Part shown: positions 20,452-29,913 of the stretch, in pieces
Layout: every line of letters begins with the position of its first letter
Position numbering within the stretch: the stretch's first letter is position 1
NCBI RefSeq assembly: GCF_022952855.1
Contig: NZ_JALJDX010000206.1
Location: 1-64,000 of the forward strand
DNA: 64,000 nt
DNA from: Pseudomonas sp. RGM2987
GTDB lineage: Bacteria > Pseudomonadota > Gammaproteobacteria > Pseudomonadales > Pseudomonadaceae
Direction of reading: 5' to 3'
Notes under the pieces: generated by a model
The model's database searches: none
The model's input: the letters and a program-made list of their open reading frames with translations, nothing else
What the model was told of the DNA's origin: nothing
Position numbers and translations under genes: made by a program

Positions 20452-20642
20452 AGAGGAGCCTCAAAGGGATGACGGCGCGATCCTGAGGCTGGCTTCGCTT
20501 GGTGACAATCGAAATCCGACGAGTAACACGACTTGTGCACAATTCTCTAAGTTACTGTTTTCCGGGCGGAACTTAAGCTGTTTTGCTCGGTCTTTAGCTA
20601 CTTCAGACAGGCTGTTTTCTATGGGAAACGGCCTTTTTTGTG
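20452..20642 (+). ncRNA. Candidate small RNA ending in a strong terminator
   Basis: Between the glycine-zipper gene and fdhF, the plus strand ends in a fully paired hairpin GGCTGTTTTC TATG GGAAACGGCC plus a T run (about 20613-20642). No coding gene precedes it on this strand, so it should terminate a short non-coding transcript. From memory, the equivalent gap in P. aeruginosa (PA5181/PA5182) carries the P34 sRNA; the sequences were not compared. The 5' end is not defined and no good promoter was found. Confidence 0.4.
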
Positions 20643-20702
20643 GGCGGTCGAAAAGTGCGATGGGTGGCGTAATACCGTTCACTTAACGCGTATGAACTCA
20701 TC

Positions 20703-20822
20703 GTGGCGAGGGAGCTTGCTCCCGCTGGGACGGTCCGACGCCTCGGGCGTAGCAGCCCTTTTTTGTGAGCGCTGCGCACTGGAGCGCCAGCCCGGTCAAG
20801 CGGGAGCAAGCTCCCTCGCCAC
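20703..20822. repeat. REP inverted pair, family 1
   Basis: Cores GTGGCGAGGGAGCTTGCTCC at 20703 and the reverse complement ending at 20822, near the 3' end of fdhF. Together with the candidate sRNA it fills the 443-base gap 20452-20894. Confidence 0.88.
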
Positions 20823-20894
20823 GGGTTCAGCGATGTCCTTGAGTGAGCAGTATTGCGATGGGGCGAGGGTTTTTGCCCCTCGCCCACAGGAACG

Positions 20895-23243
20895 TCAGGC
20901 CGACTTGGCCAGGATCAAGTGATCCTCGCTGGCCGCTTCCAGGCGAATCGCCACGAATTTCGACGTCGGTGTATGGCTGCCGTCGCCGGTGCTTTCCAGC
21001 GGTACCAACGGGTTCACTTCAGGGTAATAGGCCGCTGCCTGCCCGGCCGGAATGTCGAACGCCAGCAGGGTGAAACCCTTGACCCGACGTTCGCGGCCAT
21101 CATCCCAGAGCGAGACGATGTCGGCTTTCTGCCCCGGCCTGAAGCCCAGGCGGATGATGTCGGCCTCGTTGACGAACAACACATCGCGCTGGCCTTTGAC
21201 GCCGCGATAACGGTCATCGAGACCATAGATGGTGGTGTTGTACTGATCGTGGGAGCGCATCGATTGCATGATCAGGTCCGGCAACTGGCCGGTGGCGCGG
21301 GTGCGTTCGTGCACCAGGTCGGCCGGTAGCAGGTTGGGCTTGAAGTTGGCCCGGCCTGACGCCGTGTTCCAGCGACGCGAACCGGCGCTGTTGCCCAGGT
21401 AGAAGCCACCGGGGTTCTGGATTTTTTCGTTGAAATCCTTGAAGCCGGGGACTGTATCGGCGATCAGGTCGCGGATGCGGCTGTAGTCGGCCACCAGCCA
21501 GTTCCAGTCCACCGGGCGGCTGCCCAGGGTCGCGGCGGCGATGCCGGCGATGATCCACGGTTCAGAGCGCATCTGGTTCGACAGCGGTTGCAGCTGGCCC
21601 TTGGAGGCGTGGACCATGCTGAAGGAGTCTTCCACGGTCACCGCTTGCGTACCTTCGGTTTGCAGGTCGATGTCGGTGCGGCCCAGGCACGGCAGGATCA
21701 GCGCCTGCTTGCCGTGGGCCAGATGGCTGCGGTTGAGCTTGGTGCTGATCTGCACGGTCAGGTCGCAGTTGCTCAGGGCCTGGAAGGTCCGGTGACTGTC
21801 CGGCGTGGCTTGGGCGAAGTTGCCACCCAGGCCGACGAATACCTTCGCCCGCCCTTCAGCCATGGCATGGATTGCCTCGACCACATTGTGGCCGTTTTCC
21901 CGCGGTACCTTGAACTGGAAGCGCCGCTCCAGGGTGTCAAGGAATGCCACCGGCGGGCGCTCGTTGATGCCCATGGTCCGGTCGCCCTGGACGTTGCTGT
22001 GGCCGCGCACCGGGCATAGGCCCGCGCCTGGGCGGCCGATGTTGCCGCGCAGCAACATGACGTTGGCGAGTTCCTGCAGGGTCGCCACCGAATGACGATG
22101 CTGGGTGAGCCCCATCGCCCAGCACATGATCACGTTCTTGCTTCTGGCGTACATGCGCGCCGCTTGTTCGATGTCCGCCAGGGTCATGCCCGACTGCTCG
22201 ACGATCTGCTCCCACGACGTGTCGTCGACCACCGCCAGGTAATCCAGCACGTTGGCGCTGTGTTCGTTGAGGAATGCGTGGTCGAATACCGCCGGTTCGC
22301 CGGCTTTCTGCGCATCGCGCTCCCATTGCAGCAGGAACTTCGCCATGCCCCGCAGGATCGCCATGTCGCCGCCCAGGGCCGGGCGGAAATAGGCGGTGTT
22401 GGTCGGCTTATCGCCGTTGGTGAGCATCTCGAACGGGTGCTGCGGATGTTGGAAACGCTCCAGGCCACGCTCCTTGAGCGGGTTGATGCACACTACCTGG
22501 GCGCCGCGCTTCACCGCTTCGCGCAGCGGCTCGAGCATCCGCGGGTGGTTGGTGCCGGGGTTCTGGCCCCAGACGAAAATCGCGTCGGCGTGTTCGAAGT
22601 CGTCGAAGGTCACCGTGCCCTTGCCCACGCCGACACTCTGGGACAGCGCCACGCCGCTGGCTTCGTGGCACATGTTCGAGCAATCGGGGAAGTTATTGGT
22701 GCCGAAGGCGCGCACGAACAGTTGATACAGGTAGGCCGCTTCGTTGCTGGCCCGGCCCGAGGTATAGAACTCGGCCTGGTTCGGGCTGGACAGCCCTTGC
22801 AAGTGTTTGCCAATCAGTGTGAACGCCGCTTCCCAACTGATGGGCTTGTAGCGGTCGGTTTCGGCGTCATAGCTCATCGGCTCGGTCAGGCGGCCCTGGT
22901 ATTCGAGCCAGTAGTCGCTCTGCTCCAGCAAGGAGGTCACGCTGTGACGGGCAAAAAAAGCCGCATCGACGCGACGTTTGGTAGCTTCCCAGTTCACGGC
23001 CTTGGCGCCGTTTTCGCAGAACTTGACCATGCCGCTTTCCGGCGAGTCGCCCCAGGCACAGCCGGGGCAGTCGAACCCGCCGTTCTGGTTGGTCTTGAGC
23101 ATCATGCGGATGTTCTTCAGCGCATTGTCGCTGGTCAGCCAGGCCTGGGCGACGCTGATCAGCGCGCCCCAACCACCGGCCGGGCCCTTGTAGGGCTTGT
23201 AGCGCGGTACAGGTTTCTGATCGGCTTGTTGATGATTGCTCAC
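20895..23243 (-). CDS. FdhF/YdeP family molybdopterin oxidoreductase
   Basis: Formate dehydrogenase H-like molybdoenzyme, 782 residues. The N-terminus starts with a short region holding the CPGCAWGD cysteines instead of a full 4Fe-4S motif, typical of the YdeP branch. Molybdopterin domains follow (WGQNPGTNHPRMLEPLREA; the RPGAGLCPVRGHSNVQGDRT signature) with a C-terminal cofactor-binding domain (MRSHDQYNTTIYGLDDRYRG). The start is GTG at 23243 after GGAG, overlapping the fdhD stop by four bases. Pairing with FdhD supports a formate-dehydrogenase-like role, though YdeP homologues have also been linked to acid resistance. Confidence 0.88.
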   Translation of the reverse strand: MSNHQQADQKPVPRYKPYKGPAGGWGALISVAQAWLTSDNALKNIRMMLKTNQNGGFDCPGCAWGDSPESGMVKFCENGAKAVNWEATKRRVDAAFFARHSVTSLLEQSDYWLEYQGRLTEPMSYDAETDRYKPISWEAAFTLIGKHLQGLSSPNQAEFYTSGRASNEAAYLYQLFVRAFGTNNFPDCSNMCHEASGVALSQSVGVGKGTVTFDDFEHADAIFVWGQNPGTNHPRMLEPLREAVKRGAQVVCINPLKERGLERFQHPQHPFEMLTNGDKPTNTAYFRPALGGDMAILRGMAKFLLQWERDAQKAGEPAVFDHAFLNEHSANVLDYLAVVDDTSWEQIVEQSGMTLADIEQAARMYARSKNVIMCWAMGLTQHRHSVATLQELANVMLLRGNIGRPGAGLCPVRGHSNVQGDRTMGINERPPVAFLDTLERRFQFKVPRENGHNVVEAIHAMAEGRAKVFVGLGGNFAQATPDSHRTFQALSNCDLTVQISTKLNRSHLAHGKQALILPCLGRTDIDLQTEGTQAVTVEDSFSMVHASKGQLQPLSNQMRSEPWIIAGIAAATLGSRPVDWNWLVADYSRIRDLIADTVPGFKDFNEKIQNPGGFYLGNSAGSRRWNTASGRANFKPNLLPADLVHERTRATGQLPDLIMQSMRSHDQYNTTIYGLDDRYRGVKGQRDVLFVNEADIIRLGFRPGQKADIVSLWDDGRERRVKGFTLLAFDIPAGQAAAYYPEVNPLVPLESTGDGSHTPTSKFVAIRLEAASEDHLILAKSA

Positions 23244-24085
23244 GCTTGATTCTCCATCGCAGGGCTGTAGACCCGCGGCGCACTTTTTTGCGGCAGGTGG
23301 ATGAGGTTGAGGTTGTGCTGGCGGGCCCATTGCACGGCAAGGCCGGTGGGTGACGACAGGCTGACCAGGGTCTGGACACCGGCGCGCAGTACTTTCTGGA
23401 TCAACTCCAGGCTGCACCGGCTGGTGACGATGGCCACGCCACCGGCGACCGGAATCTGTTGCCGCACCAGCGCACCGATCAGCTTGTCGAGGGCGTTGTG
23501 CCGGCCAATGTCTTCGCGGCCCAGCAGTAACTCGCCCTGGGCGTTCATGAACAGCGCTGCGTGGACCGCCCCACAGTGCTGCCCCAGGGGCTGGAACTGG
23601 CTGATGCGCTGGCGCAGGCCATCGAGCCATTGCGCTGGTGGCAGCGGGGCGCCGGGCAAGACCTTGAGGTTGGGCAATGCCTGTTCCACCGCTTCCACGC
23701 CGCACAGGCCGCAGCCGCTGGTGCCGGCCAGTTGTCGGCGTTGCTGCTTGAGGTTCCAGAACGCACGGTTGGCGATGGTCACTTGGGCATGGTGCGCGGA
23801 GCCTGCGCCAATCAGTTGCAGGTCATAGATGTCCGCAGCGTCTTCAATGATGCCGCTGCCCAGGCTGAAGCCGACGATGAAGTCTTCAAGGTCGGTCGGG
23901 GTGACGAGCATGACGGCCTGACTGATGCCGTTATAGGCAATCGCCAGCGCCACTTCCTCGGCCAGCGCGGTGCTGTCCGAGTGCGAGCGGTCCAGATTGC
24001 AGTAGCGATAGCTCTGGCTGGCGGCCGGCCCGGGTGTCTCCACCGAGGGGGGCGGGCAGGCAGGAGGCTTGTCGTTCATGGGCAT
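23240..24085 (-). CDS. fdhD: Formate dehydrogenase sulfurtransferase FdhD
   Basis: Transfers sulfur from a cysteine desulfurase to the molybdenum cofactor, needed for FDH activity. The conserved CxxC is visible in SGCGLCGVEA (about residues 123-132), along with GREDIGRHNALDKLIG and TSRCSLELIQK. Start chosen at ATG 24085 (a second ATG two codons on at 24079 is equally possible; neither has a strong ribosome site). It overlaps the molybdoenzyme gene, so the two are made together. Confidence 0.92.
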   Translation of the reverse strand: MPMNDKPPACPPPSVETPGPAASQSYRYCNLDRSHSDSTALAEEVALAIAYNGISQAVMLVTPTDLEDFIVGFSLGSGIIEDAADIYDLQLIGAGSAHHAQVTIANRAFWNLKQQRRQLAGTSGCGLCGVEAVEQALPNLKVLPGAPLPPAQWLDGLRQRISQFQPLGQHCGAVHAALFMNAQGELLLGREDIGRHNALDKLIGALVRQQIPVAGGVAIVTSRCSLELIQKVLRAGVQTLVSLSSPTGLAVQWARQHNLNLIHLPQKSAPRVYSPAMENQA

Positions 24086-24172
24086 CACTGAAAGTAGGAA
24101 TAGTGTTAAGACTAAATGCGGCAATCTGCCACGTCTAATCGCTATTACTGATCTTTCAATAGATGACGTCGA

Positions 24173-25060
24173 TCAAGTGTCCGTCATTGATTTCTGGTAG
24201 AGGGCGAAACAGGCTTCCGCCAACGCCGAACGTGGCGCGCCGCGCCGCATGATCATTCCCAGTGGGACCAGCGTCTGCGCGCTTTCGATGGGCTGGATGC
24301 GCAGATCTTCAGTCAGCACATTCAGGCCACTTTCCAGGGGCATCACCGCGCAGCACAGTCCACCGTGAACCGCTTGCAACAACTGATGCACGGCGTCGGT
24401 TTGCAGCAGCGGCTGAGGGGTCAGGCCCCGGCTGTGGAAGTTGTAGTCGATGGATTGGCGAAAATGCATGCCGCTGGTGAGCATGCCCAGGGGCAATTCC
24501 ATCAGAGCCTGCCAGCTCAGCGGCTGCTCGCCGAAAAAGAAAAAGCGCTGGTCATACAGCAGGCCCATGCGCGTATGGCTGAACGGCAGGGCCTCGAAAC
24601 GCTCGTTGTCCAGGCGCTCGAGATAGGAAATGCCCAGGTCGATGCGGTTGTTTGCCAGTTGCTCAAGGATTTGCTCGGAACTCAGGGAGGACAGTTCAAA
24701 CCGCAGGTTCGGGTGCTCGGTGTGCAAGCGCTGCATCATCGCAAGCGGATCGAAGTCCGACAATGGCACCACACCCAGGCGCAGTGTGCCCACCAGGTTA
24801 CCGCGACAGGCCGCCGCCTCGGCCTGCAAGCCGTCATAAGCCGCCAGCACCGTACGCGCCCAGGCCAGCACCCGCTCTCCCGGCGCAGTAAACCCTTCGA
24901 AACGCTGGCCGCGATTGACCAGCGGCAGCTCGAGTTCTTCTTCAAGGCTTCGCAGGCGCATCGACAGGGTCGGTTGGGTGATGTGGCAGCGAGCGGCGGC
25001 TTGGCCGAAGTGGCGGGTTTCATCCAGTGCGATGAGAAATTTCAGCTGCTTGATGTCCAT
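24173..25060 (-). CDS. LysR family transcriptional regulator
   Basis: A 295-residue regulator with N-terminal HTH (RHFGQAAARCHITQPTLSMRL) and LysR substrate domain. It lies 87 bases upstream of fdhD on the same strand and may control the fdhD-fdhF pair. It superficially resembles the OxyR branch, but the paired redox cysteines are not in the expected place (only a GGLCCAV doublet), so I do not call it OxyR. Confidence 0.85.
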   Translation of the reverse strand: MDIKQLKFLIALDETRHFGQAAARCHITQPTLSMRLRSLEEELELPLVNRGQRFEGFTAPGERVLAWARTVLAAYDGLQAEAAACRGNLVGTLRLGVVPLSDFDPLAMMQRLHTEHPNLRFELSSLSSEQILEQLANNRIDLGISYLERLDNERFEALPFSHTRMGLLYDQRFFFFGEQPLSWQALMELPLGMLTSGMHFRQSIDYNFHSRGLTPQPLLQTDAVHQLLQAVHGGLCCAVMPLESGLNVLTEDLRIQPIESAQTLVPLGMIMRRGAPRSALAEACFALYQKSMTDT

Positions 25061-25195
25061 CTTCGCTCCAGGGCGCAGGAAGTTTCGGATTCTAGCGCTT
25101 GCGGGGGACGGGGTCATTGGTCGGCTGGGAACCGGGTTCGTCCGGCCTGGTCTAGTCTTTTGCATTTGGACACTTGAACCCAAGGAGCGTGCACC

Positions 25196-25636
25196 ATGAG
25201 TCTTTTTAGCTTTGTGAAGGAAGCAGGCGAAAAACTGATCGACCTGCTGACCCCTGGCAACGCCAATGCCAGCGAGCAGTTGAAAGAACACATCAATAAG
25301 GTCGGGCTGGGTAACCCGAATGTTCACGCGACCATCGAGGGCGACAAAGTCACCGTGACGGGTGAAGTAGGCAGCCAGGAAGAGAAGGAAAAAATCCTGC
25401 TGGCTGTGGGTAACATCGAAGGTGTCGGCAGTGTGGATGACCAGATCACGGTGACCGGTCCGGTGGCAAAAGCGGCGCGTTTCGTAACCGTGAAGAAGGG
25501 CGACACCCTCAGTGCCATCTCCAAGACCGAGTACGGCGACGCGAACAAGTACAACAAGATTTTCGAGGCCAACAAGCCGATGTTGTCTCATCCGGACAAG
25601 ATTTATCCGGGGCAGGTGTTGCGTATCCCTGAGTAA
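25196..25636 (+). CDS. lysM: BON-LysM peptidoglycan-associated protein (YgaU/Kbp-like)
   Basis: A 146-residue protein with a BON domain (residues about 25-85; [20 protein letters not shown]) and a C-terminal LysM domain ([20 protein letters not shown]...PGQVLRIPE). E. coli Kbp (YgaU) has the same architecture and binds potassium; whether this one does is inferred. It has no obvious signal peptide. The ribosome site AAGGAG lies ahead of the ATG. Confidence 0.88.
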   Translation: MSLFSFVKEAGEKLIDLLTPGNANASEQLKEHINKVGLGNPNVHATIEGDKVTVTGEVGSQEEKEKILLAVGNIEGVGSVDDQITVTGPVAKAARFVTVKKGDTLSAISKTEYGDANKYNKIFEANKPMLSHPDKIYPGQVLRIPE

Positions 25637-25644
25637 CCGACACT

Positions 25645-25753
25645 TGTGGCGAGGGAGCTTGCTCCCGCTCGGCTGCGTAGCAGTCGCATTTTTGGGGGAG
25701 CGCTGCGCACTGGTGCGCCAGCCCGGCCCAGCGGGAGCAGCTCCCTCGCCACA
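25645..25753. repeat. REP inverted pair, family 1, one arm damaged
   Basis: The left core is intact; the right arm reads GCGGGAGCAGCTCCC, missing two bases relative to GCGGGAGCAAGCTCCC. It lies between the convergent lysM and HAD genes. Confidence 0.85.
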
Positions 25754-25762
25754 TTGATCGCG

Positions 25763-26425
25763 TCAAAGCCCTTCGATGAGCGTCCGGTAGTCCACCAACG
25801 CTGCGAACTCCCCCGTATCCTTCGGCCCCTTGCGGCTATCCGGCTCGCTGACCGCCAGCAGGTGCGCCACGCCGAAGTCCCGGGCGCTGCGCAGCACCGG
25901 CAGGGTGTCGTCGATGAACAGGCTGCGGGCCGGGTCGAAATCCAGGTCGGCTTGCAGGGCGTCCCAGAATTGGCGGTTCTCCTTGGGGAAACCATAGTCG
26001 TGGGAGCTGATCAGGCGCTCGAAGTAGGGCGCCAGTTCGATTCGTTCCAGCTTCAGAGACAGCGAGTCGCGGTGGGCGTTGGTGATCATCACCACGCGCT
26101 TGCCGGCCTGTTGGATCGCGGCCAGGAAGGTGTCTGCGTCCGGGCGCAAGGCGATCAGGTGCGCGGTTTCCAGCTTCAGTTCGCGCACCGGCAGCTTCAG
26201 CTCGGCCGTCCAGAAATCCAGGCAATACCATTGCAGCTGGCCGGCGTTGCGCTCGAACAGCGGCTGCAGCTCCATCTGCGCCATCGCCCGGCTCACGCCG
26301 TGCAGTTCGGCGTAGCGTTGGGGCAGGTGTTCCATCCAGAAATGGTTGTCGTAATGCAGGTCCAGCAAGGTGCCGTCCATGTCCAGCAGCACCGTATCGA
26401 TCTCGTGCCAAGGCAACAAGGCCAT
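25763..26425 (-). CDS. yrfG: HAD-family GMP/IMP nucleotidase (YrfG-like)
   Basis: A 220-residue haloacid-dehalogenase phosphatase. Motif I is LLDMDGTLLDL (residues about 13-23), motif II VVMITNAH and motif IV SLFIDDTLPVL. The match is to the YrfG group, which dephosphorylates IMP and GMP. The start is ATG 26425 behind GGAGAAG. It is divergent from nudE. Confidence 0.85.
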   Translation of the reverse strand: MALLPWHEIDTVLLDMDGTLLDLHYDNHFWMEHLPQRYAELHGVSRAMAQMELQPLFERNAGQLQWYCLDFWTAELKLPVRELKLETAHLIALRPDADTFLAAIQQAGKRVVMITNAHRDSLSLKLERIELAPYFERLISSHDYGFPKENRQFWDALQADLDFDPARSLFIDDTLPVLRSARDFGVAHLLAVSEPDSRKGPKDTGEFAALVDYRTLIEGL

Positions 26426-26513
26426 AAAACTTCTCCAGCGGTAATCAGGTATCCGACACAAACAATCAGGATAGGCCGGGTATAGTAGCCCGCTATCGCC
26501 CAGGGAGCCGTCT

Positions 26514-27080
26514 ATGCGCCAGAAACCCACCATACTCGATCGCCGGATCGTCGCCACCAGCCGCCTGTTTTGCGTGGAAGAACTGAAACTGCGTTTTTCC
26601 AACGGCGTGGAGCGTACCTATGAGCGCTTGGCGAGCAAGGGCACGGGGTATGGCGCGGTGATGATCGTGGCGATGCTCGATGCCGATCATGCGGTGCTGG
26701 TCGAAGAATATTGCGGGGGCACCGACGCCTACGAGCTGTCCCTGCCCAAGGGTTTGATCGAGCCGGGCGAGGATGTGCTGGCGGCCGCCGAGCGCGAACT
26801 CAAGGAGGAAGCAGGTTTCGGCGCGCGGCAATTGGAGCACCTGACCGAACTGTCGCTGTCCCCCGGCTACATGAGCCAGAAGATCCAGGTGGTGCTGGCA
26901 ACCGATTTGTATGAAGAGCGGCTGGAGGGCGATGAGCCCGAGCCGATGCGTGTGGACAAGGTCAATCTGCGTGAGCTGTCGGCCCTGGCGCAAAACCCAC
27001 AATTTACCGAAGGCCGGGCCTTGGCCGCGTTGTATCTGGCCCGTGATCTGTTGGCCCAGCGCGGAGCCATGTTGCCATGA
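26514..27080 (+). CDS. nudE: ADP compounds hydrolase NudE
   Basis: Nudix hydrolase acting on ADP-ribose, Ap3A and NADH-type substrates. The Nudix box runs GLIEPGEDVLAAAEREL then KEEAGF (about residues 79-101), fully conserved. It is coupled to cysQ by an ATGA overlap, the usual Pseudomonas order. Confidence 0.92.
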   Translation: MRQKPTILDRRIVATSRLFCVEELKLRFSNGVERTYERLASKGTGYGAVMIVAMLDADHAVLVEEYCGGTDAYELSLPKGLIEPGEDVLAAAERELKEEAGFGARQLEHLTELSLSPGYMSQKIQVVLATDLYEERLEGDEPEPMRVDKVNLRELSALAQNPQFTEGRALAALYLARDLLAQRGAMLP

Positions 27081-27904
27081 ATTTCCCCCATCCCCTGATG
27101 GCTCCGGTCATCGAGCTGGCGCTCAAGGCAGGCGAGGCGATCCTGCCGTTCTGGCGCGCGGATGTGAAGGTCAATCGCAAGGCCGACGCATCGCCGGTGA
27201 CCGCCGCCGACATCGCCGCCCATGACGTGATCGTAGCCGGGTTGACCGCGCTGGCCCCGGATATCCCGATTCTTTCCGAAGAAGACGCCGATATCGCGCA
27301 AAGCGTACGTGCCGGCTGGCAACGCTGGTGGCTGGTGGACCCGCTGGATGGAACCAAGGAGTTCATATCCGGCAGCGAGGAGTTCACCGTCAATATCGCG
27401 TTGGTGGAGCAGGGGCGCGTGGTATTTGGCGTAGTGTCGATGCCCACCAGTGGACGCTTTTATGTCGGCGGCGCGGGCCTGGGGGCCTGGCGTGGCGACA
27501 AGGGCGGCGAGCCGTTGCCGATTACGGTTCGTAATGTGCTGGCGCCGGGAGAGGCCTTCACGGTGGTCGCCAGCCGTCGCCACACCAGTGCGGAGCAGGA
27601 ACGCCTATTGGAAGGCTTGCGCGCAAGCCTGGGTGAATTGCAGCTGACCAATATTGGTAGCTCGCTGAAGTTTTGCCTGTTGGCCGAGGGGGCGGCGGAT
27701 TGTTATCCACGTCTGGCCCCGACGTCTCAATGGGACACCGCCGCCGCCCAGGGTGTGCTGGAAGGCGCGGGTGGTGAAGTGCTGGATCTGCGTGGCGAGC
27801 CTTTCTGCTATCCGGCGCGGGAGTCGCTGCTCAATGAGTCGTTCCTGGCGTTGCCGGCGCAAGCCGCGTGGCGGGGCAAGTTGCTGGAACTGGCCCGTTC
27901 CTGA
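27077..27904 (+). CDS. cysQ: 3'(2'),5'-bisphosphate nucleotidase CysQ
   Basis: Hydrolyses PAP, a by-product of sulfate assimilation, to AMP. It is an inositol-monophosphatase fold of 275 residues with metal motifs SEED (LSEEDADIA) and WLVDPLDGTKEFISG, and the C-terminal TSQWDTAAAQGVLEGAGG. It is co-translated with nudE. Confidence 0.94.
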   Translation: MNFPHPLMAPVIELALKAGEAILPFWRADVKVNRKADASPVTAADIAAHDVIVAGLTALAPDIPILSEEDADIAQSVRAGWQRWWLVDPLDGTKEFISGSEEFTVNIALVEQGRVVFGVVSMPTSGRFYVGGAGLGAWRGDKGGEPLPITVRNVLAPGEAFTVVASRRHTSAEQERLLEGLRASLGELQLTNIGSSLKFCLLAEGAADCYPRLAPTSQWDTAAAQGVLEGAGGEVLDLRGEPFCYPARESLLNESFLALPAQAAWRGKLLELARS

Positions 27905-27918
27905 TTTACACCTGCCTT

Positions 27919-28012
27919 TGTGGCGAGGGAGCTTGCTCCCGCTCGGTTGCGCAGCAACCGCCAAAAGCCGGGGCTGCTTCGCAGCCCAGCGGGAGCAAGC
28001 TCCCTCGCCACA
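27919..28012. repeat. REP inverted pair, family 1
   Basis: Family-1 inverted pair with the GGTTGCGCAGCAACC-type inner stem. It separates the convergent cysQ and thioesterase genes. Confidence 0.88.
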
Positions 28013-28028
28013 GGGGGCAGCGGTGCTT

Positions 28029-28484
28029 TTAGCGGTGCAGCACGTACTGCCCCTCGAACCGCACCGCCGCTTCGTCACTCCCGGTATTCATCACCTGCGT
28101 CTGCAAGCTCAGCCGCGCCCGTCCGTAGCGTCGGTAAGTCGCCAAAAAGCGTTTCCAGACCTTCTCCTCAGGCGCGTCGCAGACGACGGTCGCATCGCCT
28201 GTGACCGGCAGCGGATAGCTGATCTGCCCTTCCTGAATCACGATATGCCCGTCTTCGATGCCTTCTTCGCGCAGCGCCAGATGTAGCCAACCCCAGCCAC
28301 CAAGCACCGCGCCGCAGTACAGGCTGCCGCCGAACATGGTGCTCTTGTGGTTGACGTTGGCCTCCAAAGGCAAAAACAGGTTCAGCTGCCGGGCCTGCCA
28401 ATCGAGCACCTTCAGGCCCATGTCCCGGGTCAGTGGGATGTCGTGATGCAGGACGGATTCCAGATAGCGGCTGTCGCGATTCAT
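28029..28484 (-). CDS. YiiD-C-type hotdog thioesterase
   Basis: A 151-residue protein of the thioesterase domain family found at the C-terminus of YiiD (LEANVNHKSTMFGGSLYCGAV, with the FGG turn of the active helix). The start is ATG 28484 after AGAGG. It is 37 bases downstream of dctD on the same strand. The substrate is unknown. Confidence 0.82.
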   Translation of the reverse strand: MNRDSRYLESVLHHDIPLTRDMGLKVLDWQARQLNLFLPLEANVNHKSTMFGGSLYCGAVLGGWGWLHLALREEGIEDGHIVIQEGQISYPLPVTGDATVVCDAPEEKVWKRFLATYRRYGRARLSLQTQVMNTGSDEAAVRFEGQYVLHR

Positions 28485-28521
28485 TGCCGGGCCTCTTGCT
28501 TGAAAGGGCGTTGATCCATAC

Positions 28522-29913
28522 TCAATCCGATTCATCGGACGCGCCGTGGTTGCTGTCGCCAAAGGTCAGTCCATGTTTGCGCAACTTGTCGTGCAAGGTC
28601 TTGCGCGGAATACCCAGCGCTTCGGCGAGGCTGCGCACCGAGCTGTGGGGACGGGCCAGTTCGGCGGCGATCAGGGTTTTCTCGAAGTTTTCCACCTGTT
28701 CGCTCAGACCTCCACCGATCACCTCCACCGGTGCGCCGGGGCTGCCATCGGGCGTGCTGTTATCCAGGGCCAGTTCAAGGCCCAGGGCGAAGCGTTCGGC
28801 GGCGTTCTGCAGCTCCCGCACGTTGCCCGGCCAGCTGTGGCGCAGCAGCAACGCCCGTTGCGCCGGTTGCAGCTCATGGGGCGGCAGGCCATGGCGGGCG
28901 CTGGCTTCGTTGGCGAAGTGCTGGAACAGCACCAGCGCATCCTCGCCCCGTTCGCGCAGCGGCGGTATGCGCAGCGGCGCAACGTTCAGGCGGTAATACA
29001 GGTCGGCGCGGAAACGTCCCTGGTCAGCCGCCTGGCGCAGGTCTTCCTTGGTGGCGGCGATCACGCGGATGTCCAGCGGGATCTGCTGGTTGCCGCCCAC
29101 CCGCTCCACCATCCGTTCTTGCAGCAGGCGCAGCAGCTTGACCTGGACGTCCAGGCTCATGCTTTCGATTTCATCGAGAAACAGTGTGCCGCCGTTGGCG
29201 AACTCGAACTTGCCGATGCGGCGTTTCTGCGCGCCGGTGAACGCGCCGGGCTCATGGCCGAACAGTTCGCTTTCCACCACCGACTCGGCCAGCGCACCGG
29301 CGTTGATCGCCACGAACGGCCCGTTGCGCCGGCCTGAAAGGTCATGCAGCGCCCGGGCGACCACTTCCTTGCCAGCGCCGGTTTCCCCGAGGATCAGCAC
29401 GTCGGCGCGGGTGGCCGCCAGGGCACCGATCTGCTCGCGCAGGCGCAGCATCGGCGTCGACTGGCCCACCAGGCGGGCGCTGAGCTCATGCCGATCGCTC
29501 AGGGCCAGACGCAGGCTGCGGTTGTCCAACACCAGTCGGCGCAGGGCCAGGGCGCGGCGCACACTGTCGAGCAAATGGTCGCTGGCGAAGGGTTTTTCCA
29601 GAAAGTCATAGGCCCCGGCGCGCATCGCCTGCACTGCCAGCGGCACGTCGCCGTGACCGGTGATCAGCAGCACCGGCAGCTCCGGGTCTTGTGCGTGAAG
29701 TTCGCCGAGCAGTTCGAGACCGTCCATGCCCGGCATGCGAATGTCGCTGACCACCACGCCTGGCCAGTCGCGGGGCAGCTGCCCGGCCACGCCCTTGGCT
29801 TCGGCCAGGGGCAGGATCTTCAGGCCGGCCAGGTCGAGGGTCTGGCTCAAGGCCTGACGCAGGTGGGGATCATCATCGATCAGCACCACCTCAATCCGGT
29901 TGTCGATGGTCAT
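28522..29913 (-). CDS. dctD: C4-dicarboxylate response regulator DctD
   Basis: Sigma-54 activator of 463 residues: receiver (IDDDPHLR; phospho-D in VVVSDIRMPGMDG; KPF), AAA+ domain with Walker A (GETGAGKEVVARALH), GAFTGA (EPGAFTGAQKRRIGKFE) and R-finger region, and a FIS-type HTH (SLAEALGIPRKTLHDKLRKHG). It overlaps dctB by four bases. I call it DctD rather than AauR because of the adjacent rmlC and thioesterase, as at the P. aeruginosa PA5164-PA5166 locus. No dctA or dctPQM transporter is adjacent here. Confidence 0.85.
   Translation of the reverse strand: MTIDNRIEVVLIDDDPHLRQALSQTLDLAGLKILPLAEAKGVAGQLPRDWPGVVVSDIRMPGMDGLELLGELHAQDPELPVLLITGHGDVPLAVQAMRAGAYDFLEKPFASDHLLDSVRRALALRRLVLDNRSLRLALSDRHELSARLVGQSTPMLRLREQIGALAATRADVLILGETGAGKEVVARALHDLSGRRNGPFVAINAGALAESVVESELFGHEPGAFTGAQKRRIGKFEFANGGTLFLDEIESMSLDVQVKLLRLLQERMVERVGGNQQIPLDIRVIAATKEDLRQAADQGRFRADLYYRLNVAPLRIPPLRERGEDALVLFQHFANEASARHGLPPHELQPAQRALLLRHSWPGNVRELQNAAERFALGLELALDNSTPDGSPGAPVEVIGGGLSEQVENFEKTLIAAELARPHSSVRSLAEALGIPRKTLHDKLRKHGLTFGDSNHGASDESD

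Noticed and set aside
20703..20822. Repeated GTGGCGAGGGAGC cores as a CRISPR-like array.
   Set aside because: Copies are dispersed, palindromic and in inverted pairs without regular spacers or cas genes; they are REP elements.
24173..25060. The LysR gene as OxyR.
   Set aside because: The two redox cysteines at the expected spacing are missing and the neighbours are formate-dehydrogenase genes.
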